Below, piece by piece: positions 11,263-23,200 of a DNA stretch of 64,000 bases. The translations under genes were made by a program, and so were the position numbers. The notes under the pieces were generated by a model, which had not been told where the DNA came from, searched no databases, and saw only the letters and a program-made list of their open reading frames with translations. The stretch spans positions 14,317,763 to 14,381,762 of the forward strand of contig CM057154.1 in assembly GCA_029962745.1 (NCBI GenBank), given 5' to 3'. The stretch is from Echinometra lucunter (Eukaryota > Echinodermata > Echinoidea > Camarodonta > Echinometridae). The first letter of the stretch is position 1. Each line of letters opens with the position of its first letter.

Positions 11263-12186
11263 ACACACACCCACACACCACACACAGACACACACGCACG
11301 CGCACGCTGGCTCTCCCTCTCTTTCTCTATGAATCCCTGTTTTAAATTCAAGCTTTCCGTTTCCTTCTAATTCTTCGAAGAATTATTTCGTAAATGATTA
11401 TTTCGTAAATGTATTCTTTATCTGAGCTAAATACAAAGTATATTGATTTAGTGAGATGTGAAAAGGAATTTGTGCTTTGGGTGTACTATTTTGGTATATG
11501 CCTCTGGTTTCACTGTTTAATTTTTTTTCTCTAAAAATTTTGTTGCTTTCTCAATCACCATGATCACTCTTTTTGTTATTAAGAAGGGTCCTTTAAATCA
11601 ATGAATGCGATGCAGGAAATCTTCATTGTGTTCTCAGAGTTTTTTTCTTTTAAATCCTGTCTTTCATTTTTATCATATTCAGTGAATGACGGATCATAAT
11701 ATGTATAATAAGCAAACTCTGTGGCAATTCAGACAAATTAGAACTGAACATTACTGAACGAAATTAAAAAATAAAAGTTTCATGGCTTTTATTCATTGTA
11801 AAAACAAGATCAACTTAGGCTAAGTGTCGAAACTATCATCATGATCATAGTTCTGACAGCTATGTTTGCTTATGATAAGCACACAGATAATAACCATGCA
11901 AACCCACCTACATGGCAATGTAAATTCTACTGACCGCTAATTTTGATTAGATAGCCCTATACATAAAACACAGAGGAACATTAAAAGATATTTCATATCT
12001 AATTTAAACTGGACATGAAAAATATTAAGAACTTTACAATGTATATTGTCAAAAAAATTAAGAGAGCCTGGGACTTATAGAACTATGACATTTAACAAAC
12101 TACTTTACGTTTATTGCAACCGCAATCTGTCCTAGAAAATTACAGTCTCGGGCTTAGTGTTTGTCAGCAAGTTCACAGTGAAATAA

Positions 12187-12224
<38 letters not shown>

Positions 12225-14500
12225 GGAAAGCTTGTTAAAAGGGCAACTGTTGACATATAAGTAAGGAAAAAATGAAAAGTATAACTCCTTTTCTCATAAA
12301 CTTCATATCAAAAGAAAATGGTAATGAGCCTATAGATCATATCACATCTCACTTCATAATCCAGTGATACGTCAGGGAAAGAGAGAGGGAAAGAGAGAGA
12401 GAAAGAGAGAGAGAACGTTCAGTGTTTATCCTCTCCACGTTACCATGCCAACTAAATGACATAATCTTCCGTGACTTTTTTCGACTGAATCGAACTCCTT
12501 GCTTCTGCTGCTAATGTATTAGTGACGTCTATCATACATTGGTTATTAATATCAAAGGCGGCAGCAAATCTTTTTCAATTTCATCCTTAAACGTTTTAAA
12601 GTGGAACGATGTATTTTTGGAATCTGGAACCGATTGATATCCAGGAAACTGGGAACTGATTTAAGCAAAAATTACTCCTGAACACACGCGTTAACTCAAT
12701 TTTTTATGAATATCAAACGAGTACGAAAAACGAGACGCGTTTTCCTTTATAGTGCAGCATCCACGGCCTACATGCAGGTCTAGTTTTTAAGCCTTCTGTT
12801 CACCTGTGTTAAATATGCGGTAAGTTACAATGTGATGTGTCTCCACTTAAGAGACGTTTTGTGAGATGATTTTTTTTTTCAAGGGTGTCACTCCTCCGGG
12901 ATTATCTTTGGCGACAAATGCGAATGACTTAACGATTCAGATCGACTTAAAATATAAAGATTCAAAGATCAGATCTGTCGGATCTGGTCGCTGATTTTCG
13001 TGCGACTGGCCGAATCAATGTCTTATAGGGTATCGTACAATGATTGATTAGATAGAAAAACAATCATTTGCAACACCGTCGCAACGGATCACTATCAGAT
13101 CGCATTCAAAGTTAAAGGCTTATGAAGCGTATGAATTCACTTATAACATTACAAACATATCTGTAACAGAATAAGCAATAGTCGCGATTGTAGAAGTTTT
13201 GTTTCAGGCCTATTAGATTAAATTTGCTTACATTCTGTCTATAAAAAACCTTCTAGCAACATCACCATGCAACCATATTGCAGATATGATAAAACCATAA
13301 CACTTTGATGGAGGCTAGTCGTGGCGCCTTGCTTGGCCCATACCTCACACGCCAGTAAGCAAATAGACAGCACGGACCACTAGCCAAGCGTACGCTTCAC
13401 AATTACCCTTTCCACCGGATTTATTTCACTATTGGATTAATTTCCTCCGGGGCAGAATGCTCCCCACCTCCTTTGCTATAACATTCTTTTCCTTTCAGGA
13501 TAAATGCAGGAAATGCTATTCATTTTCTGCCGATATGGGCTGCTGGGGATAGGCACAGCGGGTAAATATTGGGGCTCTCGCACGGGTAATACTAGACGTG
13601 CTTTGGGACGCATTTTTAAAATCCCTCTCCCGAAATTGATATAATGGGGGTAACAGCAATCAAATTGCTAGCATAAAACGGACTTGATGAAAAAGTTTAT
13701 TAGGTGCATTAAGGTTGCTATAAAGTTCCCTTATGAGTTGGCTTGGAGATCTGTGTGTACCAAAATAGTGAAAGAAGCTTTATTATACATCCCCACGTAA
13801 ACCTACGTGAGTATGAATATTTTCGAAGACCAAACTACTTTGTGGTTTGAAATGAAAAAAGGGAATGCCTGCTTTATATACCGCTTCTATGACTACATTA
13901 TATTTTAGTAATTCCATAAAGAGAGAAATTTCTCTGTGAACTAAAAGTGAGCCAAAATAATATAATGTGTAATAATGTTCTTCAAAATATCACAGAGAAT
14001 GAAAAAACGAAAACAAATATACTTTTCGAGGTTTTCCACGGTTTATGGTGATTGTTTGTATGTGTGTTTTTTTGCGTTTTTGTGTGTGTGTGTTTTTCAA
14101 AAGTGTGAATCACAGATGAAGACTGACACTTGTCTGCAATAAAGAATCTTAAGAATAAAAAAGAATGAGCAATGTGGAGAAAGAGAGCTAAGGAAGAGAT
14201 AGCCAGAGATTTAACACTGTGTATAATGAAAATACGAAGAATGAAATATAAGAAATGGAGAGGAGAGACTCATCCCGAAAGAGTGAAAAAGGGAGCAAGA
14301 GACAGATCAGTTGGGATACGGAAAAAATAGAAAGACAGTTTTCATAAAAGAAAAGGCTGAGAGAGAGAGAGGGGGGAGTGAAGAGGAGAAAGAGAGATAT
14401 ATGTAGAGATAACCTAGAGATAGAGACAGAGAAAAGAAGAGAACGAGAGGGGAGAAAAGGGAAAAGGAACACTTTTAAGAACAAAGAGGGAAAGCAATTT
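11263..14500. other. intergenic with simple repeats
   Basis: AT-rich sequence with GA microsatellites (about 12187-12214 and 12377-12415), a TG run (about 14061-14095) and a purine-rich block (14160-14500) running into the gap. No gene was recognised. Confidence 0.45.
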
Positions 14501-15000
14501 NNNNNNNNNNNNNNNNNNNNNNNNNNNNNNNNNNNNNNNNNNNNNNNNNNNNNNNNNNNNNNNNNNNNNNNNNNNNNNNNNNNNNNNNNNNNNNNNNNNN
14601 NNNNNNNNNNNNNNNNNNNNNNNNNNNNNNNNNNNNNNNNNNNNNNNNNNNNNNNNNNNNNNNNNNNNNNNNNNNNNNNNNNNNNNNNNNNNNNNNNNNN
14701 NNNNNNNNNNNNNNNNNNNNNNNNNNNNNNNNNNNNNNNNNNNNNNNNNNNNNNNNNNNNNNNNNNNNNNNNNNNNNNNNNNNNNNNNNNNNNNNNNNNN
14801 NNNNNNNNNNNNNNNNNNNNNNNNNNNNNNNNNNNNNNNNNNNNNNNNNNNNNNNNNNNNNNNNNNNNNNNNNNNNNNNNNNNNNNNNNNNNNNNNNNNN
14901 NNNNNNNNNNNNNNNNNNNNNNNNNNNNNNNNNNNNNNNNNNNNNNNNNNNNNNNNNNNNNNNNNNNNNNNNNNNNNNNNNNNNNNNNNNNNNNNNNNNN
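14501..15000. other. assembly gap, exactly 500 N
   Basis: The exact length of 500 indicates a placeholder of unknown true size. Purine-rich repeats flank both sides. Missing SLC45-like 3' exons could lie here. Confidence 0.95.
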
Positions 15001-15181
15001 ATCTAGATTAGAGAAATATATAGAGACAGCCTTTCCAAAAGGTGGTCAAGACGGAGAAAGAATACGAAGAAATAAAACGGTGAGGAGGGAGAGAACGTGG
15101 AGAGGACGGAATGATACAAGGAAAGAATAAAAAGAAGAAATGTAATTAATGAAATAACACAGATTAATTAGATTAAGAACG

Positions 15182-15183
<2 letters not shown>

Positions 15184-15230
<47 letters not shown>

Positions 15231-15265
15231 AATGATGATAATGATGATGATAATGATGATGATGA
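15184..15265. repeat. GAT/GATAAT microsatellite
   Basis: Uninterrupted (gat)n followed by interrupted gat/aat units. The minus frame reads as poly-Ile, which is not a gene. Confidence 0.9.
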
Positions 15266-15900
15266 GCATGAAGTTCTGATGGGGATGAGAATTGATGATT
15301 AAGATTAATTGAGTAGAAAATGGGGTCAAGATATAGACAGAAGCCAGTTCAGAAGAAAGGAGTGAACGAAGGTAGTCATGGTAGTGATTAAGCAATATGC
15401 CTTTAACGGTCACTGTAAAATCAATATCACATTCCTAAAGTTATGCTTATGAATTACAATTTTAAAAAAATCTAGAATAAAGTTCATTATGTAGGCTGCT
15501 ATTATCTCTCACTGATGTGTTTATTTCTTTGTGTGTGTGTTTTAATATAAACATATTTTCTAGCTAATAGATCAGAATAAAAGCATTATATCGATGTGAT
15601 TCTACATCCCCATTCCCAGCCCCCCCCCCCCCCCCTCCCTCCCTCTCCTCTCTCTCTCTCTCTCGTATTATCTTTCACTGACATGTATAATAAATACACT
15701 CTTGCACTGAATGTCTTTGAAATTATGTTGAATATGTATAATTTCCTGTACCTCTGCGAATAAATTACAGTCAAACGCTACCTATGAATTCATGAAGTAT
15801 ATTATGTTCTTCTGAATCTCTATTCATATCCATGTTTGCGTTTGATGAGGAATGAATGAAGTTAATGAAGATTAAATCCAATCATGTCGAGTTAATTAAA
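15266..15900. other. intergenic, simple repeats only
   Basis: Includes a C run followed by CT repeats (about 15619-15663). Nothing else was recognised. Confidence 0.45.
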
Positions 15901-16090
15901 ATGGTAGAGGACTGGTCTCGTAGTCCGGTGACAGGTTCAAAACCAAGTCGATGTGCTGGTGCCCTTCGGTAAGGCATTAATCCTCATTACCAGATCCCTC
16001 GGAGAGGACTTAAAGTTGTTGGTCCTCTGGTTGCTTTCTTATACAAGCATGCATGCTTACTTGAAAGTCAGGTAAAGCAAACCAATAACC
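15901..16090 (+). mobile_element. tRNA-derived SINE, different head
   Basis: Plus strand: head with A-box-like tggtagaggactgg and B box ggttcaaaacc (about 15952), then the body gtgcccttcggtaaggcatt followed by aatcctcattaccagatccc and tcggagaggacttaaagttg. The body matches the conserved core of the other SINEs in the window. Confidence 0.72.
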
Positions 16091-17081
16091 AACTAAAGCT
16101 AAACAAGAAAAAGTAGAAAACAATTTGAGATAAAGTGTACGTATAAAATGAAAAAGTTATACAATTGTGAAAATCGATTGATTACTTTTGCAAATCCAGT
16201 GCGACATTCGTTTTGTGCAGGACTGAAGTGCGCTTTAATATTTCAATGGGGTTTTCTTCATTTTTTATCTTAGTTTCTAAAAATAAAGAAATTTATTCAT
16301 GTGGAAGAATGTGTAAGAATATCATAGTTAGAATATGTTTGGAAATTTACTTGTCCCGATAAATATAATATTTTGAGCCATTGCCACGATGAAGGAAAAG
16401 CATTCAAATAATTCATATTTGGCATCAAACATTATTATGATTTGAATTGGAAAAATAAGAATATCCATTATCATTCCAACATTCTCATTTTTTACCGATT
16501 ATCTCAGACTATAACATTTTCTTTTCACTCCTTATTCGCTTCCATAGTTTTACAGATTTTATATGAAAGACCTTCAACCTATATCTTATCTTGATAATGA
16601 GAAGCACATTCTCAATTTGGCTTTAATCGCATATCACGCATGCTCTTTGGACTTGTAACATGTATGAAATGTCCATGAATGCTCCTAAAATATTACATAC
16701 TCCGCCCCCCCCCCCTCTCTCTCTCTCTCTCTTTCTCCCTGTCTCTCATAAAACATTAATTTTATTCACATAAAATTATGATAAGCCCTTAGGATTTTGG
16801 CGCATTATTCTGCCCTAGATGACTGCAAACTAGTGGCTTTGAGGCGGAATGTTGAACTCTGTCAAGAGGATAGCGACCATGTGAGGATGTTCTCATTTAG
16901 AAAGAAACACAGCCGAGGAGGCCCTAGAATGAAACGGAACTTAAAAGTGCAGCATAGGGTTAATGAGGAACGGGTGAAGGAGATATAGGGAGCTCATGAG
17001 ACACAGGGAGAGACAGAGAGAGGAAAGGAGACAGACGTGCACAGACATAGACATTGAGAAGAGCTACGATAATATATTAGT

Positions 17082-17127
<46 letters not shown>

Positions 17128-17896
17128 GGCTGAGAAAGACGGGAAGAAAACAGAATAGTAGGTAAAGGGAGAGTCAAGAACGAAGTGAAGAGGGAGAGAG
17201 AGAGAGATAAAAGAAAATATAAGAAAGGGAGAGAGAACAATAAGAAAAGGACAACACATAAAAAGATTGGCGCACGGATAGAAGCAAAGCGTGCCAAACA
17301 GAAAATGTGATATTTATGAAATAATGCATTATAAAAAGCAGTGAAGTTATTTTTTCGAGAGAGACAATAATGCTGAAATAAATCTGAAAAAGAGGTGAGA
17401 TCCTTAAAAAAAAAAGACTATAAAACAAATGATCAGCATTCCCATTCCAGAAAAAATCACTGCAAAAATTAATGAGACAATTTAGAGTAACGAGATCATG
17501 ATGCTGAAGGCCTCGTACTGCTTCCTCACTCACATGCGGCAGCAGAGGATAATAGAAGATAATAATAATACGTGTGATAATGATAACGATGATGATGATG
17601 ATGATGATGATGATAATAATTATAATTATAATATTGATAATCATAATGATTATAATGATAATAACAACAATAATAACAACAATAATGTTTATAATTAATA
17701 ATAATAATGATAATAATGAAAATAAAAAATGATGAAAAATACTGATAACAAATAACAACAAAAACAATACTATGTAATCAATCGTAGAAATAGATCTATT
17801 ACTTACTGTTTATGAGAGAAAATAATAAAAACCTAACAAAAAAATAGAATAAGTGTCAAGAGTAGTAGCAGTAGAATTAGAGAATTAGCTTTTGTC
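16091..17896. other. intergenic with AG and GAT microsatellites
   Basis: AG repeat at about 17089-17124, GAT/AAT/AAC repeats at about 17560-17720, otherwise AT-rich. No gene was recognised. Confidence 0.45.
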
Positions 17897-18363
17897 ATAG
17901 TAGTAGTAGAAGTAGCAGTAGTAGTAGTAGTAGTAGCAGTAATAGTAGTAGCAGTAGTAGCAGTAGTAGTAGCAGTAGTAGTAGCAGTAGTAGTAGTAGT
18001 AGCAGTAGTAGCAGTAGTAGTAGAATAAGTAGTAGTAGCAGTAGTAGTAGTAGCAGTAGTAGTAGTAGTAGCAGTAGTAGTAGTAGCAGTAGTAGCAGTA
18101 GTAGTAGCAGTAGTAGTAGTAGCAGTAGTAGTAGTAGTAGCAGTAGTAGCAGTAGTAGCAGTAGTAGCAGTAGTAGTAGACTAAGTAGCAGTAGTAGTAG
18201 TAGTAGCAGTAGTAGCAGTAGTAGCAGTAGTAGCAGTAGTAGTAGTAGTAGCAGTAGTAGCAGTAGTAGCAGTAGTAGTAGCAGTAGTAGAAGTAGTAGT
18301 AGCAGTAGTAGTAGTAGTAGCAGTAGTAGTAGTAGTAGTAGCAGTAGTAGTAGTAGTAGTAGC

Positions 18364-18395
<32 letters not shown>

Positions 18396-18455
18396 AAGAA
18401 GAAGAAGAAGAAGAAGAAGAAGAAGAAGAAGAAGAAGAAGAAGAAGAAGAAGAAG

Positions 18456-18487
<32 letters not shown>

Positions 18488-19092
18488 GCAGTAGTAGTAT
18501 AGAAGTTGTAGGCCTATTAGAAGTAATAGAAGCAGTAGTAATATTAATCAATAGAAGTAGTAACGGAGGAAGTAGAAATAGAAGTAGAAGTAGAAGTAAC
18601 AATAGAAGTAGAAGTAGAAATGGAAGCAGAAGTAGAATAAGAAGTAGCAGTGGCAGTATAGCAGTAGAAGTAGAAGTAAAAGTAAAAAGTAGAAATGGAA
18701 GAAGTAGAATTAAGTAGAAGTAGCAGTAAAAGTGAAGTAAACGTAGAATAAGAAGTAGGATTAGAAGTATAAATAGAGATGCATAAATGTAGAAGTAGAA
18801 TTAGAAGTAGCAGTAAAAGTGAAGTAGACGTAGAGTTGGAAGTGGGGTTAAAAGCAGAAGTAGAAGTAGAAGTAGAAGTAGCAGTAACAGTGAAGTAGAC
18901 GTAGAATTCGAAGTAGGCTTAGAAGTATAAATAGAGATATATAGAAGTAGAAGTAGAAATAGAAGTAGAAGTAACAGTAAAAGTGGAGTAGACGTAGAGT
19001 TAAAAGTAGGATTAGAAGTATAAAGAAAAGGCAGAAGTGAAGCAGAAACAGAAATAGAAGTAGAAGTAGAATTAGAAGTAGAATTAGAAGTA
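17897..19092. repeat. 1.2-kb TAG/CAG - AAG microsatellite with degenerate tail
   Basis: About 500 bp of TAG units with frequent CAG (17897-18393), then about 92 bp of pure AAG (18394-18485), then about 600 bp of decaying GAAGTA-type units. The purity gradient suggests growth from the left/middle. The minus frame is poly-Leu and not a gene. Copy 2 begins (45584) at the position matching 18481. Confidence 0.9.
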
Positions 19093-20181
19093 TATATTCA
19101 TCATCAACTGCCTCATAGAAGTATGTGCTAGGCTATGTCGCTGAATCATACCCACTGCTGAGAATGATTTTTCACATGTGCCAGAAATAGGTCAGGCTAT
19201 ATATATCTTCGCCTGGATACAGGGAACTTCCCGGGGTAGACATACGATAGGGTGGGGTACTCTCGCCCAACAAAAATGTGTCGACCATGGCCAACTCAAG
19301 CTGTTGGCCTCATTGCACTTTGTTTAGCTTCATGTGCTTCCAGCTGGCTTTATAAAGTTTTTTGCTTGAATCAACTTGTACATTCAGTCGGAAGACATTT
19401 TGAGTTTGATATCGGGTAGTTTTCTTGATTTTAATTTTGATAGAACAGTAAGATCAGCCGAAGATCAGTTTCATTCAAAAAGAAAAAGAGACTTTTGACA
19501 CGCACCATTATGTCCGCATATTGGTACTGAGTAATCGGGAACTCGACGTAGAACGTGTTACGTAACTAGATCCTTGAATAAAAGAGTGGTCTTTCTTTGG
19601 ACTGTCGACTGAACAATCTGAAAGCAATTTACAGAGGATCGAAGTCCAGGAGAAAGAATGGTTACCTTCTTTTGTTCTTTAAATGCATGGTTTGACAAGA
19701 CCTTCACTCTCCGTTTCAGATACGCCCTTTTCATCCTCTCAAATCGTCCCATCCTACGGGGGAGGCGTTAGTGTTGAAATCGTATTCTTCGTGAGTGCAG
19801 GGGAGGGATCGGAGTAGCAGGTCTTGATGCTCTCAAATGCATTGACATATATCCGGGAAAACATGCCGTAAGCACCTGGCCCAGACTCAAGAGAAACACC
19901 AACGATACAAGTTAATCCTCGCCGAAAGACAACTGCAGTTAGGAAGATCAAACTCCGACATATTTTTGTCTCCTGCGCCTTGGATTTTAGAGCACTGAAA
20001 ATCTACAATGATCTCTTGAATCGATGTTGCCACTTTAAAATGCTCATCCCATAAGCTGGGAGACAAGCGGCGCTACAGCTCGAACTAATGACAGAAGCGT
20101 GCAATGAAAGGCATATCTAGGAGCTATTGGGATTGACTAAATGTGCTTTTTAGCCAGAGATTTTCTGAATCGAAGGATATT
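19093..20181. other. 5' flank of the EGF gene, copy 1
   Basis: Probable promoter/5' UTR region. It carries a minus-strand open frame that is 103 aa long in copy 2 but broken by single-base indels here, so it is probably not coding. An in-frame TGA at 20134-20136 bounds the EGF gene start. Confidence 0.5.
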
Positions 20182-20266
20182 ATGGCGGGAATTTACGGGA
20201 ATTTATCTGGTCTGGTTTGGTCAATCGTCTGTACATTTCAGATGATATCACTGGTGCTCTCACAAG
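20182..20266 (+). CDS. EGF gene copy 1, exon 1: start and signal peptide
   Basis: MAGIYGN.. then the hydrophobic core [17 protein letters not shown] and Gln; ends G|gtaata, phase 1. An in-frame TGA 48 nt upstream makes this the first ATG. The single long hydrophobic core with a short polar N-terminus fits a cleaved signal peptide. Confidence 0.85.
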
Positions 20267-23200
20267 GTAATACTCTTTTTTAATTTGTTAGAATTTAATT
20301 TTGCATATTACTAAAATACAGTGTATAATATTTTGTAGTATCATAAATATATATCTGTGTATGAGAAACCTGAACATTGTGTTATCGAAATGATGAAAGT
20401 ATATTAAAATGATAAGGGAGGACTTTCAACTCTGCATGATACTAAAAGATACCCACAGACAGCAGGGCGTATAATGAGTAAGCCTCACAGAAATAGAACA
20501 ACACTTTTTTTCTCAGGCAGAAGGACAATTTATCGATACGTTATGTAGCGAGGAATGACATTAATCAATTTTACCCCAAATGTACTTTGTAGTTATTCCC
20601 ACTGCTTGCTTATTTTATTAAGTAAACAAAGGGAAATCCCCAAATTAAGAAAATAAGAATTAAAATTCTATCAAATATAATATATCAATATTTTGGGACA
20701 CATTGTATAGAAGCCATGTGTTTAAGGAGAGAGAGAGAGAGAGAGAGAACGTGAGAGAGAATAAGAAAGAAAGAAAGAAAGAAAGAATTCCTATTGGGCC
20801 TAAGGTTACTAACAATTTCTAATTTGATGTTTCCTTCACTGTAGAATGATAATGAATATTACAGTGTTTAACAAAATATTCTTTTTATTCACGTTGAATA
20901 ATTGAAGTATCTTTCTATTTCAGTATATTATTTATTATTTCAAAAAGTGTCTATAGTCATGTAGTATAACTCTCTCCACAAACCCTCTTTTCACCATGCT
21001 CGACCTATACGATCCAAGTTCTGATGGTCATTCGGATGTACATTTTATTCCGTAACAACCTGACTTTCATCATAACTTGGTCACACGCGTTTAATTTGAT
21101 TGGGTGTTAATCTCTCGTCAAATCTCCACTAATGTGTGAAGTGTCATTTCGAATTTCTCCTCTCCACTATTTGAAATGCAGATCCGTGTGCAGCCAATCC
21201 TTGTTTGAGTGATGCTACGTGTGTTACTCTCTCTCCTACTCAGTACTCGTGTCTTTGCCCGGCTGGCTTCAGTGGTAGCACATGTAGCCTAGGTAAGTCT
21301 AGGTCACTACTAAAGAAAGAAATAAATATCAAGAGTAGTGTGTAGACGTGAAATCAAAAGCTAGAAAGGGATGATATAACCCTTCTTCTTCTTCTTCTTC
21401 TTCTTCTTCTTCTTCTTCTTCTTCTTCTTCTTCTTCTTCTTCTTCTTCCTCCAATCCGGTACAGTCCGCCGCTGTCACATTATCGTACCATCACCATTTG
21501 ATATGGGATCAAAAGTTTAACATAATGAATACAGCATGGTTTCCTTTTATTCCGTATTTCTTCTATAAGTACCGATGCAATGAAAACCTCAAAATGAGTT
21601 ATAAAGGAAAGAAATACCCTGAAAGGATTAGTGATGAAAGCTTAATATTACATTATAAAACACATTAGTTAAAATGACTTTATTATGAATCAGCTGGGAG
21701 CAAATAATATATCTAGACAAAATGTTACTTTTAGTCAGATATAATCATATATTTATTGCTTTCTTGTGAATCACTACCAGATTTGTTTATACTTGTTTTG
21801 GAAAACCAATAAAATCCACGTGGAGGGAAAAATATGGAAAAAAATAGTCTGAAAATGACTGAGTTCTAGTCAAAATAAAACTATAAAGTAATCATAAATG
21901 TCTAGAATGTAGTAAAAAAAAAAAAAAAAAAAAAAGACAAGTATTTTACATGTAGTTGCACCCAACCGACCCTTTCATCTAGTCATTTTTAACTGATTTG
22001 TTTTAAGAGTGTAGCAAAATTCAAGAAAAAATCCTGAATGTGTGGATGATGTTAAAATGATATCAAGCATTCTTAAAATTCATTCGTAAATTGACTACAT
22101 CAAAGGCAAATGTATTGTTAGCAAATGTATTGTTACGTCTCTCATGTGATGATAAAAAGACCATGACTATTGCACCCGATAACACACGCTAATTAGACAT
22201 GTGATTAGCACCAGCGGGTTATCCATCAGTAATTAGCGACTGCATAACTACTATTTGACATCACATAATAATAATAAGGCAAAACTGCTGACCGCGGAGA
22301 CGTGATAGGCTAAGCGTGAATAGAAGGCATGGCAGAGGGCGACTTATAATTTTTACGAGTCAGAGCAAATTTGTTTATTTATTTAAGCTCAATTCATTCA
22401 ATTCCAATAAAAAACATTAATACAAAATTTTCCTTTACAATCTGAATGAATGGAAATACAAAGTAGATTCATATAATTTTTCATGGAATCAAGGGTACCC
22501 TGTTCATTATGTTCTGTTAAGAAAATGGACATGTAATTACTCAGCAGTATTAGAATCCAGATTTATTTTGCCCCTAGGTCGAGGTCTTCTAAAAAAGGGT
22601 GTCTTAATACAGTATCAAATGAAAACAATTAGGAACATAATCACCAGGGGGGGTTGCTGTAATATTTTTAGGTTTAGAAAAGAGAAGAGAGTGCGTGTAG
22701 GATCTACACGTATTTATTTTAGAAACAGTATTGTTCTGGCAAGATAAACTAAAGTCGAAAAGGCCCTTCAGTTCTGTAAAAGCTCTACAATAATACGTTT
22801 ACGCCTACGAATTGCTGAGACACAGTGTCAGAAATTTTGTTGTACTTAAGAGAAACATAATATTGTTTAGCAAAGCAGATGAAAAAAAGGAAAAAGGAAA
22901 ACGAAAAACGAGTGTGATCAGTTCAGGGCAACATTTTGTCCGTCCGTGACACTCATGGTATACTACGTTGAGATACTTTACCCAACTATATTTTTTATCT
23001 CAAATCGTTTGTATATAGTTCCTTAGAAATAATAAGTCTTCATGACCCAATTCCGGGTCATTTTTTGACCCGGAACGGATTGTGGCCCCAACGGACTCTT
23101 TTCCGAGTCAATCTGACCCGGAATTTTTAAGAGTGTTCTTGACATCTCTTACAAAATCAAGGGTTCGATTTTAAATTCTAAATGGATGACAGGGAAGCCA

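Noticed and set aside
14378..15130. 250-aa frame across the first gap
   Set aside because: Most of it is N; flanks are purine-rich low complexity.
17895..18602. 235-aa poly-Leu minus-strand frame
   Set aside because: Pure translation of the TAG/AAG microsatellite.
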